From contig CBDCEG010000020.1 in the NCBI GenBank assembly GCA_965215775.1, positions 124,001 to 188,000 on the forward strand: a stretch of DNA of 64,000 bases, read 5' to 3'. This document shows, one piece after another, positions 35,983 through 44,378 of this stretch. How positions within the stretch are numbered: position 1 is the first letter of the stretch; each line of letters starts with the position of its first letter. The notes beneath the pieces were generated by a model. That model made no database searches, was not told the origin of the DNA, and was given only the letters and a program-made list of their open reading frames with translations. Source of the DNA: CBDCEG01 sp965215775 (lineage in GTDB: Bacteria; Pseudomonadota; Gammaproteobacteria; Cardiobacteriales; Ostreibacteriaceae). Made by a program: the position numbers and the translations under genes.

Positions 35983-37383
35983 TTATTTCACCTTTAAACT
36001 TGTTATAAAATTTTCTGCATCAATAACTGCAAGTTTAACTTGCTTTGGAGCTGTTGCACCAAAATGATTGCGTGAATTTACAGACCCTTCAACAGTTAGA
36101 ATTTCAAAAACATCGTCTTCAATAATATTACTAAAGCGTTGTAAATCCAAAAGTTCCAGCTCGTCTAAACTACAACCTTTTTCAATTGCAAGAGCAACAG
36201 TTTTTCCAACAACTTCGTGTGCGTCTCTAAATGCAATTCCTTTTTTAACCAAATAATCAGCCAAATCAGTTGCAGTTGCAAAACCATCTTTTGCAGTTTT
36301 GTGCATAATTTCTTTTTTAGGCTCAATATGTTTTATCATTTGAGCAAAAGATCTTAAGCAATTTATAGTTGTGTTAATTGTATCAAATAAAGGCTCTTTA
36401 TCTTCTTGATTATCTTTGTTATAAGCGAGAGGCTGTGATTTCATAATTGTAAGCATTGTAAATAAATTACCAAAAACTCGCCCAGTTTTACCACGAACTA
36501 ATTCGGCAATATCTGGGTTTTTCTTTTGTGGCATTATTGAAGAACCTGTGCAAAACCTATCAGGTAACTCAACAAAATCAAATTGGGTTGAGTTCCAAAT
36601 TATAATTTCCTCCGCAATTCGTGATAAATGCATCGCAAGTATTGCACTAACACTACAGAATTCAATTGCAAAATCACGGTCAGAAACTGCATCAAGTGAA
36701 TTCGCACAAGGTTTGTCAAAATCAAGTAAATTCGCAGTTTGCTCTCTATCAATATTATAAGTTGTTCCAGCAAGTGCTGCCGCCCCAAGAGGAGATTGAT
36801 TTAGGCGATTTCTACAATCTAATAATCGTGAATAATCCCTTTTAATCATTTCAAACCATGCAAGTAAATGATGCCCAAAAGTAACTGGTTGTGCAGATTG
36901 TAAATGTGTAAAACCTGGCATAATAGTCTCTGTTTGATTTTTTGCCAAAGAAATAATAGACTCCATAAGTTCTATTAAACCAATTTCAATATTATCAATT
37001 TCATCTCTTAAATAAAGCCTAATATCTGTTGCAACTTGGTCATTTCGTGAACGCCCTGTGTGTAAGCGTTTTCCCGCAATTCCTATAATATCTGTAAGCC
37101 TTGCTTCAATATTCATGTGAACATCTTCTAATTCTTTTGACCAAACAAATTTATCTTCCAAAATCTCCTGTTTAACTTGTGCTAAACCTTGCTTGATTTT
37201 AGAAAAATCTTCGCCTGAAATTATATTTTGAGAGGCTAGCATTGTTGCGTGAGCAACCGAACCTCTTATATCTTGCATTGCCATTTTCTGGTCAAAGGAT
37301 ACTGACTCATTGAACTCTAAAATAAATTCGTCCATTGATTCACTAAATCTTCCACCCCATTGTTTATTTGTTTTATTTGTCAT
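35983..37383 (-). CDS. argH: argininosuccinate lyase
   Basis: 466 residues. It splits argininosuccinate into arginine and fumarate, the last step of arginine synthesis. The fumarase/aspartase signature G-S-S-I-M-P-Q-K-K-N-P-D is at about 280-291, and V-H-M-N-I-E-A, T-G-R-S-R-N-D-Q and T-H-L-Q-S-A-Q-P-V-T-F-G-H-H are intact. In many gammaproteobacteria argH is near hemC-hemD; here it precedes the DMT transporter and coaX. Confidence 0.97.
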   Translation of the reverse strand: MTNKTNKQWGGRFSESMDEFILEFNESVSFDQKMAMQDIRGSVAHATMLASQNIISGEDFSKIKQGLAQVKQEILEDKFVWSKELEDVHMNIEARLTDIIGIAGKRLHTGRSRNDQVATDIRLYLRDEIDNIEIGLIELMESIISLAKNQTETIMPGFTHLQSAQPVTFGHHLLAWFEMIKRDYSRLLDCRNRLNQSPLGAAALAGTTYNIDREQTANLLDFDKPCANSLDAVSDRDFAIEFCSVSAILAMHLSRIAEEIIIWNSTQFDFVELPDRFCTGSSIMPQKKNPDIAELVRGKTGRVFGNLFTMLTIMKSQPLAYNKDNQEDKEPLFDTINTTINCLRSFAQMIKHIEPKKEIMHKTAKDGFATATDLADYLVKKGIAFRDAHEVVGKTVALAIEKGCSLDELELLDLQRFSNIIEDDVFEILTVEGSVNSRNHFGATAPKQVKLAVIDAENFITSLKVK

Positions 37384-37395
37384 TTTAGTTTTTAT

Positions 37396-38475
37396 TTAAC
37401 CATTTTCTAATAAGTGAACTAAATCAATAATTGTTGAGTTAGCGCGTGAAAGGTAAGAAGACATAATTAAAGAGTGATTTGTAACAAATCCAAATCCATT
37501 TCCGTTTAAGATTATAGGACTCCAAACTTTTTGCTGTGTTCGTTCAAGCTCATTAATAAGTTGGCGGATATAAGCTTTTGCATTTTTATCTTCCAAAACT
37601 TTATCAAAATCAATCTCAATTGCTTTTAATTGTTGTAATAACGCCCATGCATAGCCTCTAGCTTGATAAAAATTATTATCTACTTTAGACCAAGTTGTTT
37701 TTTCAATTGAGGTTTTAGATGTTTTTGTGGTTTTGCTTGCATTTCTATCGCCTGCTAGAGAAGTGTCTTCAATAGTTGTGCCGATACTAGCTGAAAGATT
37801 ATGAGAGTATGAACCTAGCATAACTGAAACAACGCTAAAATATTGTTTCAAATTATCAGCTCTTGCATAAAATTGTGAGCTTTGTTTTTTGTTATCAATA
37901 ATTCCTGCTAAATATTTTTCTAGTGCTTCTTTTGCATTTCCGTATTCAGCTTCCGCACTAGGAAATGCCCAGCTTTCTGAATCTATACTTAAAAGATTTT
38001 CTACATTAACTAAATTAGCATTTTCTTTTGCTTGCGAGCCAGATTTGGAGAAATTATTTCTATATATTTTTGATAAATCTCTTAAATTCCTAAGCACGCC
38101 AAATTCCCATTCTGGAATATTATTCATTAAAACAGTTGGTGGCATGATATCATTACTAAGGTAACCACCTTTTTTATTTAACAAAACATCAAGTGTTTCA
38201 ATTGTTGCTGAGGTTAAAGCTACTCCAATTTTTTTGGAATTCACTTTATTTTTTGTGGTATATTTTTTTATAACATCTTTAGTAAGTAAAGAGCTTGGCT
38301 CACTAGACCAATAAAGCATTAGAGCAATATTAATTGCAATAATAGTGAAAATAATCAAAGATGCTCTAAAAGGCCAGCCACTTGCTCGCCAAACACTTGG
38401 TTTATATAGATTAACAACTTTTTTTGTTGTGTTAATTGTTCCTTTTACTGTTTTTTTTGCAATATTTTTAGCCAT
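37396..38475 (-). CDS. DUF2333-family membrane protein
   Basis: 359 residues. A basic N-terminal region leads to one membrane segment at about 38-55. The remainder is periplasmic and carries the family marks: G-G-Y-L-S-N-D near residue 103, W-E-F-G-V-L with R-D-L, S-W-A-F-P-S-A-E-x-E-Y, and Q-F-Y-A-R-A-D-N-L. The function of DUF2333 is unknown. It is the first gene of the minus run DUF2333-argH-DMT-coaX-glsA and diverges from pdxH. Confidence 0.85.
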   Translation of the reverse strand: MAKNIAKKTVKGTINTTKKVVNLYKPSVWRASGWPFRASLIIFTIIAINIALMLYWSSEPSSLLTKDVIKKYTTKNKVNSKKIGVALTSATIETLDVLLNKKGGYLSNDIMPPTVLMNNIPEWEFGVLRNLRDLSKIYRNNFSKSGSQAKENANLVNVENLLSIDSESWAFPSAEAEYGNAKEALEKYLAGIIDNKKQSSQFYARADNLKQYFSVVSVMLGSYSHNLSASIGTTIEDTSLAGDRNASKTTKTSKTSIEKTTWSKVDNNFYQARGYAWALLQQLKAIEIDFDKVLEDKNAKAYIRQLINELERTQQKVWSPIILNGNGFGFVTNHSLIMSSYLSRANSTIIDLVHLLENG

Positions 38476-38556
38476 AATAGTCTCTTAATTTATGTATTTT
38501 CTGTGATTAAATAGTAGAATTAGTCTTTATTATACTATTTTAAATGCTTAGAAAAA

Positions 38557-39207
38557 ATGAAAATACAAGATATATCTAAAATAAGGACTTCTTTTGAGAA
38601 AAATAAAGATGTAACTATAGAAAATTTCTCAGAAAATCCTTTTATTCAATTTAGCAAATGGTTTGAAATAGCAAGTTTAGAAAAAGACTTGCTTGAGCCA
38701 AATGCATTTGTTTTATCAACAGCAAATAAAATAGGAAAAGTTAGAACTAGAAGTGTTTTATTAAAATATTTCAGTGATGAAGGATTTGTTTTTTTTACAA
38801 ATTACACCAGCCAAAAAGCTAAAGATATCGCTGAAAACAATCAAGTTTCTATGCTATTTCCTTGGTATTACCTTGAAAGACAGATGATTATTGAGGGTGA
38901 AGCCTTTAAAATCAGTAAAAAAGATTCGTTAAAATATTTTATGTCTAGACCAAGAGGAAGCCAAATAGGAGCTTGGGTTTCAAGACAAAGCCAAATTATA
39001 AATTCACGAGCTTTATTAACTCAAAAAGCTAAACAAATTACTCAAAAGTTCTTAGGAAAAGATATTCCACTACCTGATTTTTGGGGTGGGTATATTATAA
39101 AACCAACAAGGTTTGAGTTCTGGCAAGGGCAACCAAATCGACTTCATAATCGGGTTGAATATAGCCCTACAAAAGATGGCTGGAGCAGAATTATTTTAAG
39201 CCCTTAA
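38557..39207 (+). CDS. pdxH: pyridoxamine 5'-phosphate oxidase
   Basis: 216 residues. It oxidises pyridoxine or pyridoxamine phosphate to PLP with FMN. FMN-binding residues are in R-T-R-S-V-L-L-K and F-F-T-N-Y-T-S-Q-K-A, and the C-terminal PLP region reads E-F-W-Q-G-Q-P-N-R-L-H-N-R. R-P-R-G-S-Q-I-G-A-W-V-S is conserved. It stands alone between divergent and convergent neighbours. Only a weak Shine-Dalgarno is visible. Confidence 0.96.
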   Translation: MKIQDISKIRTSFEKNKDVTIENFSENPFIQFSKWFEIASLEKDLLEPNAFVLSTANKIGKVRTRSVLLKYFSDEGFVFFTNYTSQKAKDIAENNQVSMLFPWYYLERQMIIEGEAFKISKKDSLKYFMSRPRGSQIGAWVSRQSQIINSRALLTQKAKQITQKFLGKDIPLPDFWGGYIIKPTRFEFWQGQPNRLHNRVEYSPTKDGWSRIILSP

Positions 39208-39245
39208 GTAAACAGAGCGTAAATATTTACTTAAAAAAAGACAAA

Positions 39246-39273
39246 TAAAAAGAGGCTAAATAGCCCCTTCTTA
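39246..39273. terminator. convergent terminator between pdxH and the OmpA-like lipoprotein
   Basis: AGAGGCTA (39251-39258) pairs with TAGCCCCT (39261-39268) with one mismatch and a two-base loop, flanked by an A-tract on the left and C/T-rich bases on the right. It could serve both convergent genes. Confidence 0.6.
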
Positions 39274-39294
39274 CTTTACATCTATTGATATTTA

Positions 39295-39963
39295 TTAATA
39301 TATAGAAGCGTAAGCAGCTTGCTCGTTTCCTTTTTCAATTGCTTTGATATAAATTTCAACTCTTCTGTTTTGTGCTTTTCCGTCTCTAGTTGAGTTTGAA
39401 GCAACTGGGTGAGTTTCTCCATATCCTGTTGCAACTATACGACCAGCAACAACACCTTGGCTAGCTAGATAGTTACCAGCTGATTCTGAACGACGCTTAG
39501 ATAAGTCTAAGTTATAGTTAGAATCTCCATCTGAGTCAGCAAATCCTAAAACATGAATTGCAGTTTTGTTATATTTATTAACAACTGCAGCAATTGAGTT
39601 CAAAGAACCATGCGCGCCAGAGTTAAGTCTTGATTTGTTAACTGCAAAAGTTAGTGAGTTTGGCACATTTAGTTTGATTGTATTTTTGTCAACTCTAGTA
39701 ACTGTTATCCCTGAAGAAGCCAATGCTTTCTCAAGTCTTTGTTGTTGAGAATCCATATATTTACCAATCGCACCACCTGCTAAAGCTCCTAAAACTGCAC
39801 CAACATAACGCCCGTTTTTATCATTAACTTGATGTCCAATTACTGCTCCTGCAACTGCACCAACTCCAGCACCAATCGCTGTTCTTGCATTTTCAGATAA
39901 GCTACAACCAGTAGTTAAAAGACCAGCCATTGATACAGCTAATAATGTTTTCTTGAATTTCAT
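39295..39963 (-). CDS. OmpA-family lipoprotein with glycine zipper
   Basis: 222 residues from 39963, chosen over the upstream in-frame ATG at 40008 because AGAGGA lies just before it and a signal peptide begins there. Lipobox L-L-T-T-G-C (Cys at about 20). A Gly/Ala zipper (about 30-70) is followed by an OmpA/MotB peptidoglycan-binding domain with G-F-A-D-S-D-G and N-L-D-L-S-K-R-R-S. It probably sits in the outer membrane and holds peptidoglycan, like YiaD or Pal relatives. Confidence 0.9.
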   Translation of the reverse strand: MKFKKTLLAVSMAGLLTTGCSLSENARTAIGAGVGAVAGAVIGHQVNDKNGRYVGAVLGALAGGAIGKYMDSQQQRLEKALASSGITVTRVDKNTIKLNVPNSLTFAVNKSRLNSGAHGSLNSIAAVVNKYNKTAIHVLGFADSDGDSNYNLDLSKRRSESAGNYLASQGVVAGRIVATGYGETHPVASNSTRDGKAQNRRVEIYIKAIEKGNEQAAYASIY

Positions 39964-40060
39964 ATTTTTTCCTCTTTTAGTAATTTTAAATAAATTAGTT
40001 AAACACAATAAATAATAAGTTTATCAAATAAAATTAAGCTCTTAGTAACTTTTTATTTAA

Positions 40061-41438
40061 TTACCTTTTAAGTTTGTTCATTATACTTGGCATCTTACCT
40101 TGCATTTTTCCTGCCATTTTCATCATTTTCATCATTTTCCCAGACTTAAATCCAGACATTTGTTTTTGCATTTCTTTAAACTGCTTAAGCATTCTATTTA
40201 CTTCTGGAATTGGAACTCCTGCTCCTGCTGAAATTCGTTTTTTCCTAGAACTTTTAATTATTTCATATTGCTTTCTTTCTTGTTTGGTCATTGAGTTTAT
40301 GATTGCTATCATTTTATTAAACTTTTCGCTATTTAGATTTTCATCCAAAACACTTTGAGGGATTTCACTCATTCCAGGCATTTTATCCATTATTTTTTTA
40401 AGGTCAAAATTTTGCATTTGCTCTAACTGCTCTTTGTAATCATTTAAATTGAATTTAGCACCTGATTGCATTTTTTTCGCAAGTCTTTCTGCTTTTTTCT
40501 GATCAACTTTATCTTGAATATCTTCAACCAAACTTAGAACATCGCCCATCCCAAGAATTCTTGATGCAACTCTTTCTGGGTGAAATGCTTCTAAAGCATC
40601 AGTTTTTTCACCAACACCTAAGAATTTAATTGGTTTGCCTGTTATTTGTCTAATTGAAAGAGCAGCACCACCACGAGCATCACCATCCGTTTTTGTCAAA
40701 ATAACACCAGTTAATGGAAGTGCATCATTAAATGCTTTGGCTGTGTTTGCTGCATCTTGCCCTGTCATTGAATCCACTACAAATAGAGTTTCTACTGGAT
40801 TTATTTGTTTATGAATTGACTTTATTTCAGTCATCATTTCATCATCAATATGCAATCTACCAGCGGTATCAACGATAAGAACATCTAAAGATTTTTGTTT
40901 AGCAAGTGCTAAAGCATTTTTTGCAATATCAACTGGATTTTGTTCAGAATTACTTTCAATAAATTCTGCACCAACTTCATTTGCAACTATTTTAAGCTGT
41001 TCTATTGCTGCAGGTCTGTAAATATCAGCTGAAACAACAGCAACTTTTTTATTTTCTTTTTTTATTAAAAATTTAGCAAGTTTAGCCGTTGTTGTTGTTT
41101 TACCAGAACCTTGAAGTCCTGCCATCAAAATCACTGCAGGCGGTTGAGCATTAAGCTGTAAAGAACTATTTTCCTCGCCCATTGCTTTTGTAAGTTCAGC
41201 CTGAACTATTTTTATAAATTCCTGCCCTGGAGAAAGTTTGGTGCTAACTTCAAGCCCAATTGCTTTCTCTTTAATTTCAGAAATTATTTGTTTTGTAACT
41301 GATAATGCAACATCAGCTTCAATTAGTGCCATTCGCACATCTCTTAAAGCATCTTTGATATTTGCTTCTGTTAATTTTGCCTTGCCTGTTAAAAATTTCC
41401 CTGTTTGTTGTAGTTTTTTCGCTTAAATTGTCAAACAT
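40061..41438 (-). CDS. ffh: signal recognition particle protein Ffh, one apparent frameshift
   Basis: The ATG at 41438 opens M-F-D-N-L-S-E-K, then an extra base in T6 at 41414-41419 (A6 on the coding strand) breaks the frame; removing it gives 458 residues, the normal Ffh length. The remainder is intact from R-M-A-L-I-E-A-D-V-A-L: the GTPase motifs G-L-Q-G-S-G-K-T-T-T, D-T-A-G-R, T-K-T-D-G-D-A-R-G-G, and the Met-rich M domain with G-M-G-D-V-L at its start. Ffh targets membrane proteins co-translationally and is essential, so the break is suspect. Confidence 0.92.
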
Positions 41439-41515
41439 TTTCTCTGCCCTTCCTATAGATATAAAATTATGAATTTGCAAATTATAACAGCTTTAGCGTT
41501 TTTTTATAATTGAGA

Positions 41516-41660
41516 TTTCATATTTAATCTTAAAGCTATTTGCGATTACCTCAAATGATGGCAAAATAACATAATCATTCTTTTTTTGGCAATAGCTGAA
41601 TTTATAAAATGAATGAGATTTTAAAATATTAAAATTAGAGGAAAATTAAATGAGCGATAT
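41516..41660 (+). repeat. copy 1 of the 145-bp duplicated acpP upstream region
   Basis: It aligns without gaps to 43916-44060 at an offset of exactly 2400, with about eight differences in 145 bases. Both copies carry the same Shine-Dalgarno (AGAGGAAAATTAAATGAGC) and first two codons of acpP. Here it drives a small membrane-protein gene, not acpP. Confidence 0.92.
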
Positions 41661-41909
41661 AGTAAACCTGATCATTGATGGAGAAATTCATAATGTTAAG
41701 CAAGACCCCCCTTGTTTATTAGTTACTTGATTAAAAATAGACTCGGCACTTTAAAAGATAATGAGGTCAAATTCATAATTTTATATTGGTTATCAATTTT
41801 TTCCATATTTGCTATCACTGGGACTTTGGATATTTTGTTTTTGTATTGGATTATCCAATATTATAACGGCAAAGATAATATAGTTGTGGAGGATGGGAAT
41901 GAACATTAA
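41650..41909 (+). pseudogene. small membrane protein of unknown family, frameshifted at a C6 tract
   Basis: It starts in the duplicated acpP leader (ATG at 41650, S-D-I-V-N-L-I-I-D-G-E). At C6 (41706-41711) one base seems missing; with C7 the frame continues to 41909 and gives 86 residues with one long hydrophobic segment (about 46-68) preceded by K-N-R-L-G-T-L-K-D-N-E-V-K. As sequenced it stops after 27 codons. The last codons overlap the ATG of the EamA gene, which suggests coupling. I do not recognise it. Confidence 0.5.
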
Positions 41910-41989
41910 TTCTAAATCATTAGGAGTAATATTTGCCCTGCTTGCTGCACTTTTTAATGGAACTGTTGGTGTTCTCAGTGTTAATATTT

Positions 41990-43058
41990 CCTAGTTTCTA
42001 AATCGAAGTGCAACTAAATTTTATTTTCTGGTTTTAATTTGGAACTAGTTATTTTTATTTTTATTAACTAAGATAATAACATTATGAAAAAATACACACA
42101 ATTAACCAGAACTGATATGACAAAAATTGAAACATTGCTTGAGGAGAATTATAATCCTTGTGAAATAGCGATAAAACTAGGCAAAAATAAGACTACAATA
42201 TACCGCTGCATAAAAAATAATAAAAACGCAGAAACCTTTGTTGGTGAAGAGGCATGGGAGAAAGTTTCCAAGAGGAAATCTATTGCAAATAAGCATGTTA
42301 GGATATTACCTGATAGTATTTTAGAGAAATATATTTTGATAAAAATAGAGCAACATTGGTCGCCAGAACAAATTTCTGGAAAGTGGCGAGAGGAGGCGCA
42401 AGAATCGATTTGCCACGAGACTATTTATCAATTTGTTTATAAGTATCACCCAAAATTAGTTAAGATGTATTTCAGAAGAAAAGGTAAGAAATATCAACAT
42501 AATAGAAAGGAAAAATATCAAATAAAAGATCGTAGAATGATTGATGAAAGACCGCAAAATATTGAGCTTAGAAAAGAAGTTGGACACTGGGAAGGAGACA
42601 CAATTGTCGGTAAAAATCACCAAGGCGCGATAGTTACAAATGTTGAAAGAAAAAGTGGTAAATTAATTGCTTCCAAAGTGAAAAAATCAACTGCAAAAGC
42701 TATTTTAGAAGCTACAGTTAAAGATTTCAAAGACTTACCAAATGAGTTACGAATAAGCATGACATACGATAATGGCAAAGAGTTTTCTTTACACCAAGAG
42801 ATTGAAAAACAAGTAAAAATGAATGTTTATTTTGCACACGCTTACTCACCTTGGGAAAGAGGAACTAATGAAAATACCAACGGTTTGCTCCGAGAATTTA
42901 TCCCCAAAGGCACTGATTTTAATAATGTTTCTGATGAAGACCTTGCTTATTTTGTAGAACTTATTAATAATAGACCACGAAAACGACTAGGATTTAAAAC
43001 CCCAAATGAAGTCTTTCAAGCTGAACTTGAAAAGTTGCACTTGTAGGTAGAATCTAGC
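41990..43058 (+). mobile_element. IS30-family element, copy 1 (1069 bp)
   Basis: The ends CCTAGTTTCTAAATCGAAGTGCAACT (left) and, inverted, GCTAGATTCTACCTACAAGTGCAACT (right) are imperfect inverted repeats of 26 bases. TTT flanks both sides (41987-41989 and 43059-43061), a 3-bp target duplication as expected for this family. It interrupts the EamA gene. It is the same length as copy 2 at 49079. Confidence 0.93.
42084..43046 (+). CDS. IS30-family transposase
   Basis: 320 residues. An N-terminal helix-turn-helix (I-A-I-K-L-G-K-N-K-T-T-I-Y-R) is followed by the Y-x-W-x-x-E-Q-I-S-G region and a DDE integrase core: Asp in W-E-G-D-T-I-V-G, Asp in T-Y-D-N-G-K-E-F and Glu in R-G-T-N-E-N-T-N-G-L-L-R-E-F. 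Differs from the second copy at one residue (Asp against Glu in S-D-E-D/E-L-A-Y-F). It is intact and may be active. Confidence 0.95.
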   Translation: MKKYTQLTRTDMTKIETLLEENYNPCEIAIKLGKNKTTIYRCIKNNKNAETFVGEEAWEKVSKRKSIANKHVRILPDSILEKYILIKIEQHWSPEQISGKWREEAQESICHETIYQFVYKYHPKLVKMYFRRKGKKYQHNRKEKYQIKDRRMIDERPQNIELRKEVGHWEGDTIVGKNHQGAIVTNVERKSGKLIASKVKKSTAKAILEATVKDFKDLPNELRISMTYDNGKEFSLHQEIEKQVKMNVYFAHAYSPWERGTNENTNGLLREFIPKGTDFNNVSDEDLAYFVELINNRPRKRLGFKTPNEVFQAELEKLHL

Positions 43059-43915
43059 TTTTTAATTCAGGTTTAACTCCTGAGGGTGTTGCATTTTTTA
43101 AATGTCTCATTGCTCTACTTATTGTAGGTCTAATATTATTTTTAAGTAATAAAACTAAATATGTCTTTCGTTACTTGAAGCTAAAATGGAAGAGTATTGC
43201 TATTTGTTCATTCTTTGGATTTTTTGTGCTATATCATTTTGAAACAGTTGCTTATGAGTCTATAAATGTTGCTGTTGTTGTTTTTTGTTTATTCGGGGCA
43301 TCTACAATTACAACTTTTTCTGTAGAGGCTTTGTTAGATAAAAGGTTTGTTGGTGCTACTGAATTTATTTCAATGGCATTTGCCATGCTTGGACTTTACT
43401 TTATTTTTGTAGATGGTGAAGCTAGCTTAAATAATAGTATAGGTCTGTTATTTTCGGTGATTTCAGGTGTGGGGTATGGTTTATTTATTGTGTTATCTAA
43501 AAGGCTAAACATTGGATCTGGATTAGTTCCAGTATTTTCTTTGCTGCTTTTTGGAGTTATCTATTTGTTTTTTCCTTTTGCTTTTTATGGGTATAGTATT
43601 CCATCGTTTGATAATATTAGTTACCTATTATTATTGGCTATACTCCCTACGCTCGGAGGGTTTTGGTGTACAACTAAAGCAATAACAATATTAAAAAGTC
43701 AATCAGTTCAGCTTATTGAGTTAACAGAACCAATTTTTGCAATTTGTTTTGGTGCTATCTTTTTAGGGCAACTTACTACTTCTTTTCAGGTTATTGGTGG
43801 AACATTAATAATGCTTTCAATTTTATCATACGAACTTTTGCCAATTAATTTTAATAAAAAGAAAAACTAGTAATTTAAGTGTAAATGTTAAATCAAATAC
43901 CCTAAACCTGCAAAG

Positions 43916-44060
43916 TTTCATATTTAATCTTAAAGTTATTTGCAATTACCTCAAATGATGGCAAAATAACATAATCATTCTTTTTTTGGCAATAGCTGAA
44001 TTTATAAAGTGAATGAAATTTAAAAATATTAAAATTAGAGGAAAATTAAATGAGCAATAT
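43916..44060 (+). repeat. copy 2 of the 145-bp duplicated region (native acpP leader)
   Basis: Ungapped match to 41516-41660. This copy ends in the real acpP start and is taken as the original. It contains TATAAA at 44003-44008 but no clear -35. Confidence 0.9.
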
Positions 44061-44286
44061 TGAAGATCGTGTAAAAAAACTAATCGCAGAAAGACTAGAC
44101 GCTGATGAGGCAAATATCAAAGCTGAATCTCACTTCATTGATGATTTAGGTGCTGATTCTTTAGACTTAGTTGAATTAGTAATGGACTTTGAAACTGAAT
44201 TTGACATCACTATTGAAGATGAAGATGCTGAAAAAATCACAACAGTTCAAACAGCAATAGATCAAATCTCTGCTAACTTATCTTAA
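44050..44286 (+). CDS. acpP: acyl carrier protein
   Basis: 78 residues, the standard size, very acidic. The 4-prime-phosphopantetheine attachment serine is in G-A-D-S-L-D-L-V-E at residue 37. It carries the growing acyl chain in fatty-acid synthesis. AGAGGA precedes the ATG. fabF follows after a hairpin; the usual fabD and fabG are not upstream. Confidence 0.97.
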   Translation: MSNIEDRVKKLIAERLDADEANIKAESHFIDDLGADSLDLVELVMDFETEFDITIEDEDAEKITTVQTAIDQISANLS

Positions 44287-44290
44287 ATAA

Positions 44291-44345
44291 TTAAAAACCT
44301 TGTTTAGCAAGTTATTTGATAGCTTGTTGGGCAGGGTTTTTAATA
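44291..44345 (+). terminator. acpP-fabF intergenic hairpin (attenuator)
   Basis: Outer arms AAAAACCTTG and CAGGGTTTTT (one G-U) and an inner GCAAGTTA/TAGCTTGT stem, followed by T-rich sequence. Likely lowers read-through from abundant acpP into fabF. Confidence 0.65.
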
Positions 44346-44378
44346 TTTTTTTGTGAAATATTAAAATTTATTGAATTT

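Larger units (their letters stand above)
41899..43870 (+). pseudogene. EamA/DMT-family transporter interrupted by IS30
   Basis: The 5-prime part (41899-41989, starting M-N-I-N-S-K-S-L-G-V with GGAGG six bases upstream) and the 3-prime part (43059-43870) join in frame when the IS30 element and one copy of the TTT duplication are removed, giving 299 residues, the usual EamA length with ten membrane segments. The downstream part keeps an open frame of 231 codons, so the insertion is recent. Substrate unknown. Confidence 0.88.

Noticed and set aside
39964..40008. Upstream in-frame ATG of the OmpA-like lipoprotein
   Set aside because: It would place the signal peptide internally; the ATG at 39963 has its own Shine-Dalgarno and a lipobox at the right distance.
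43986..44008. TTGGCA ... TATAAA as the acpP promoter
   Set aside because: The spacing is only 11 bases, too short for a sigma70 promoter; the -10 alone may be real.
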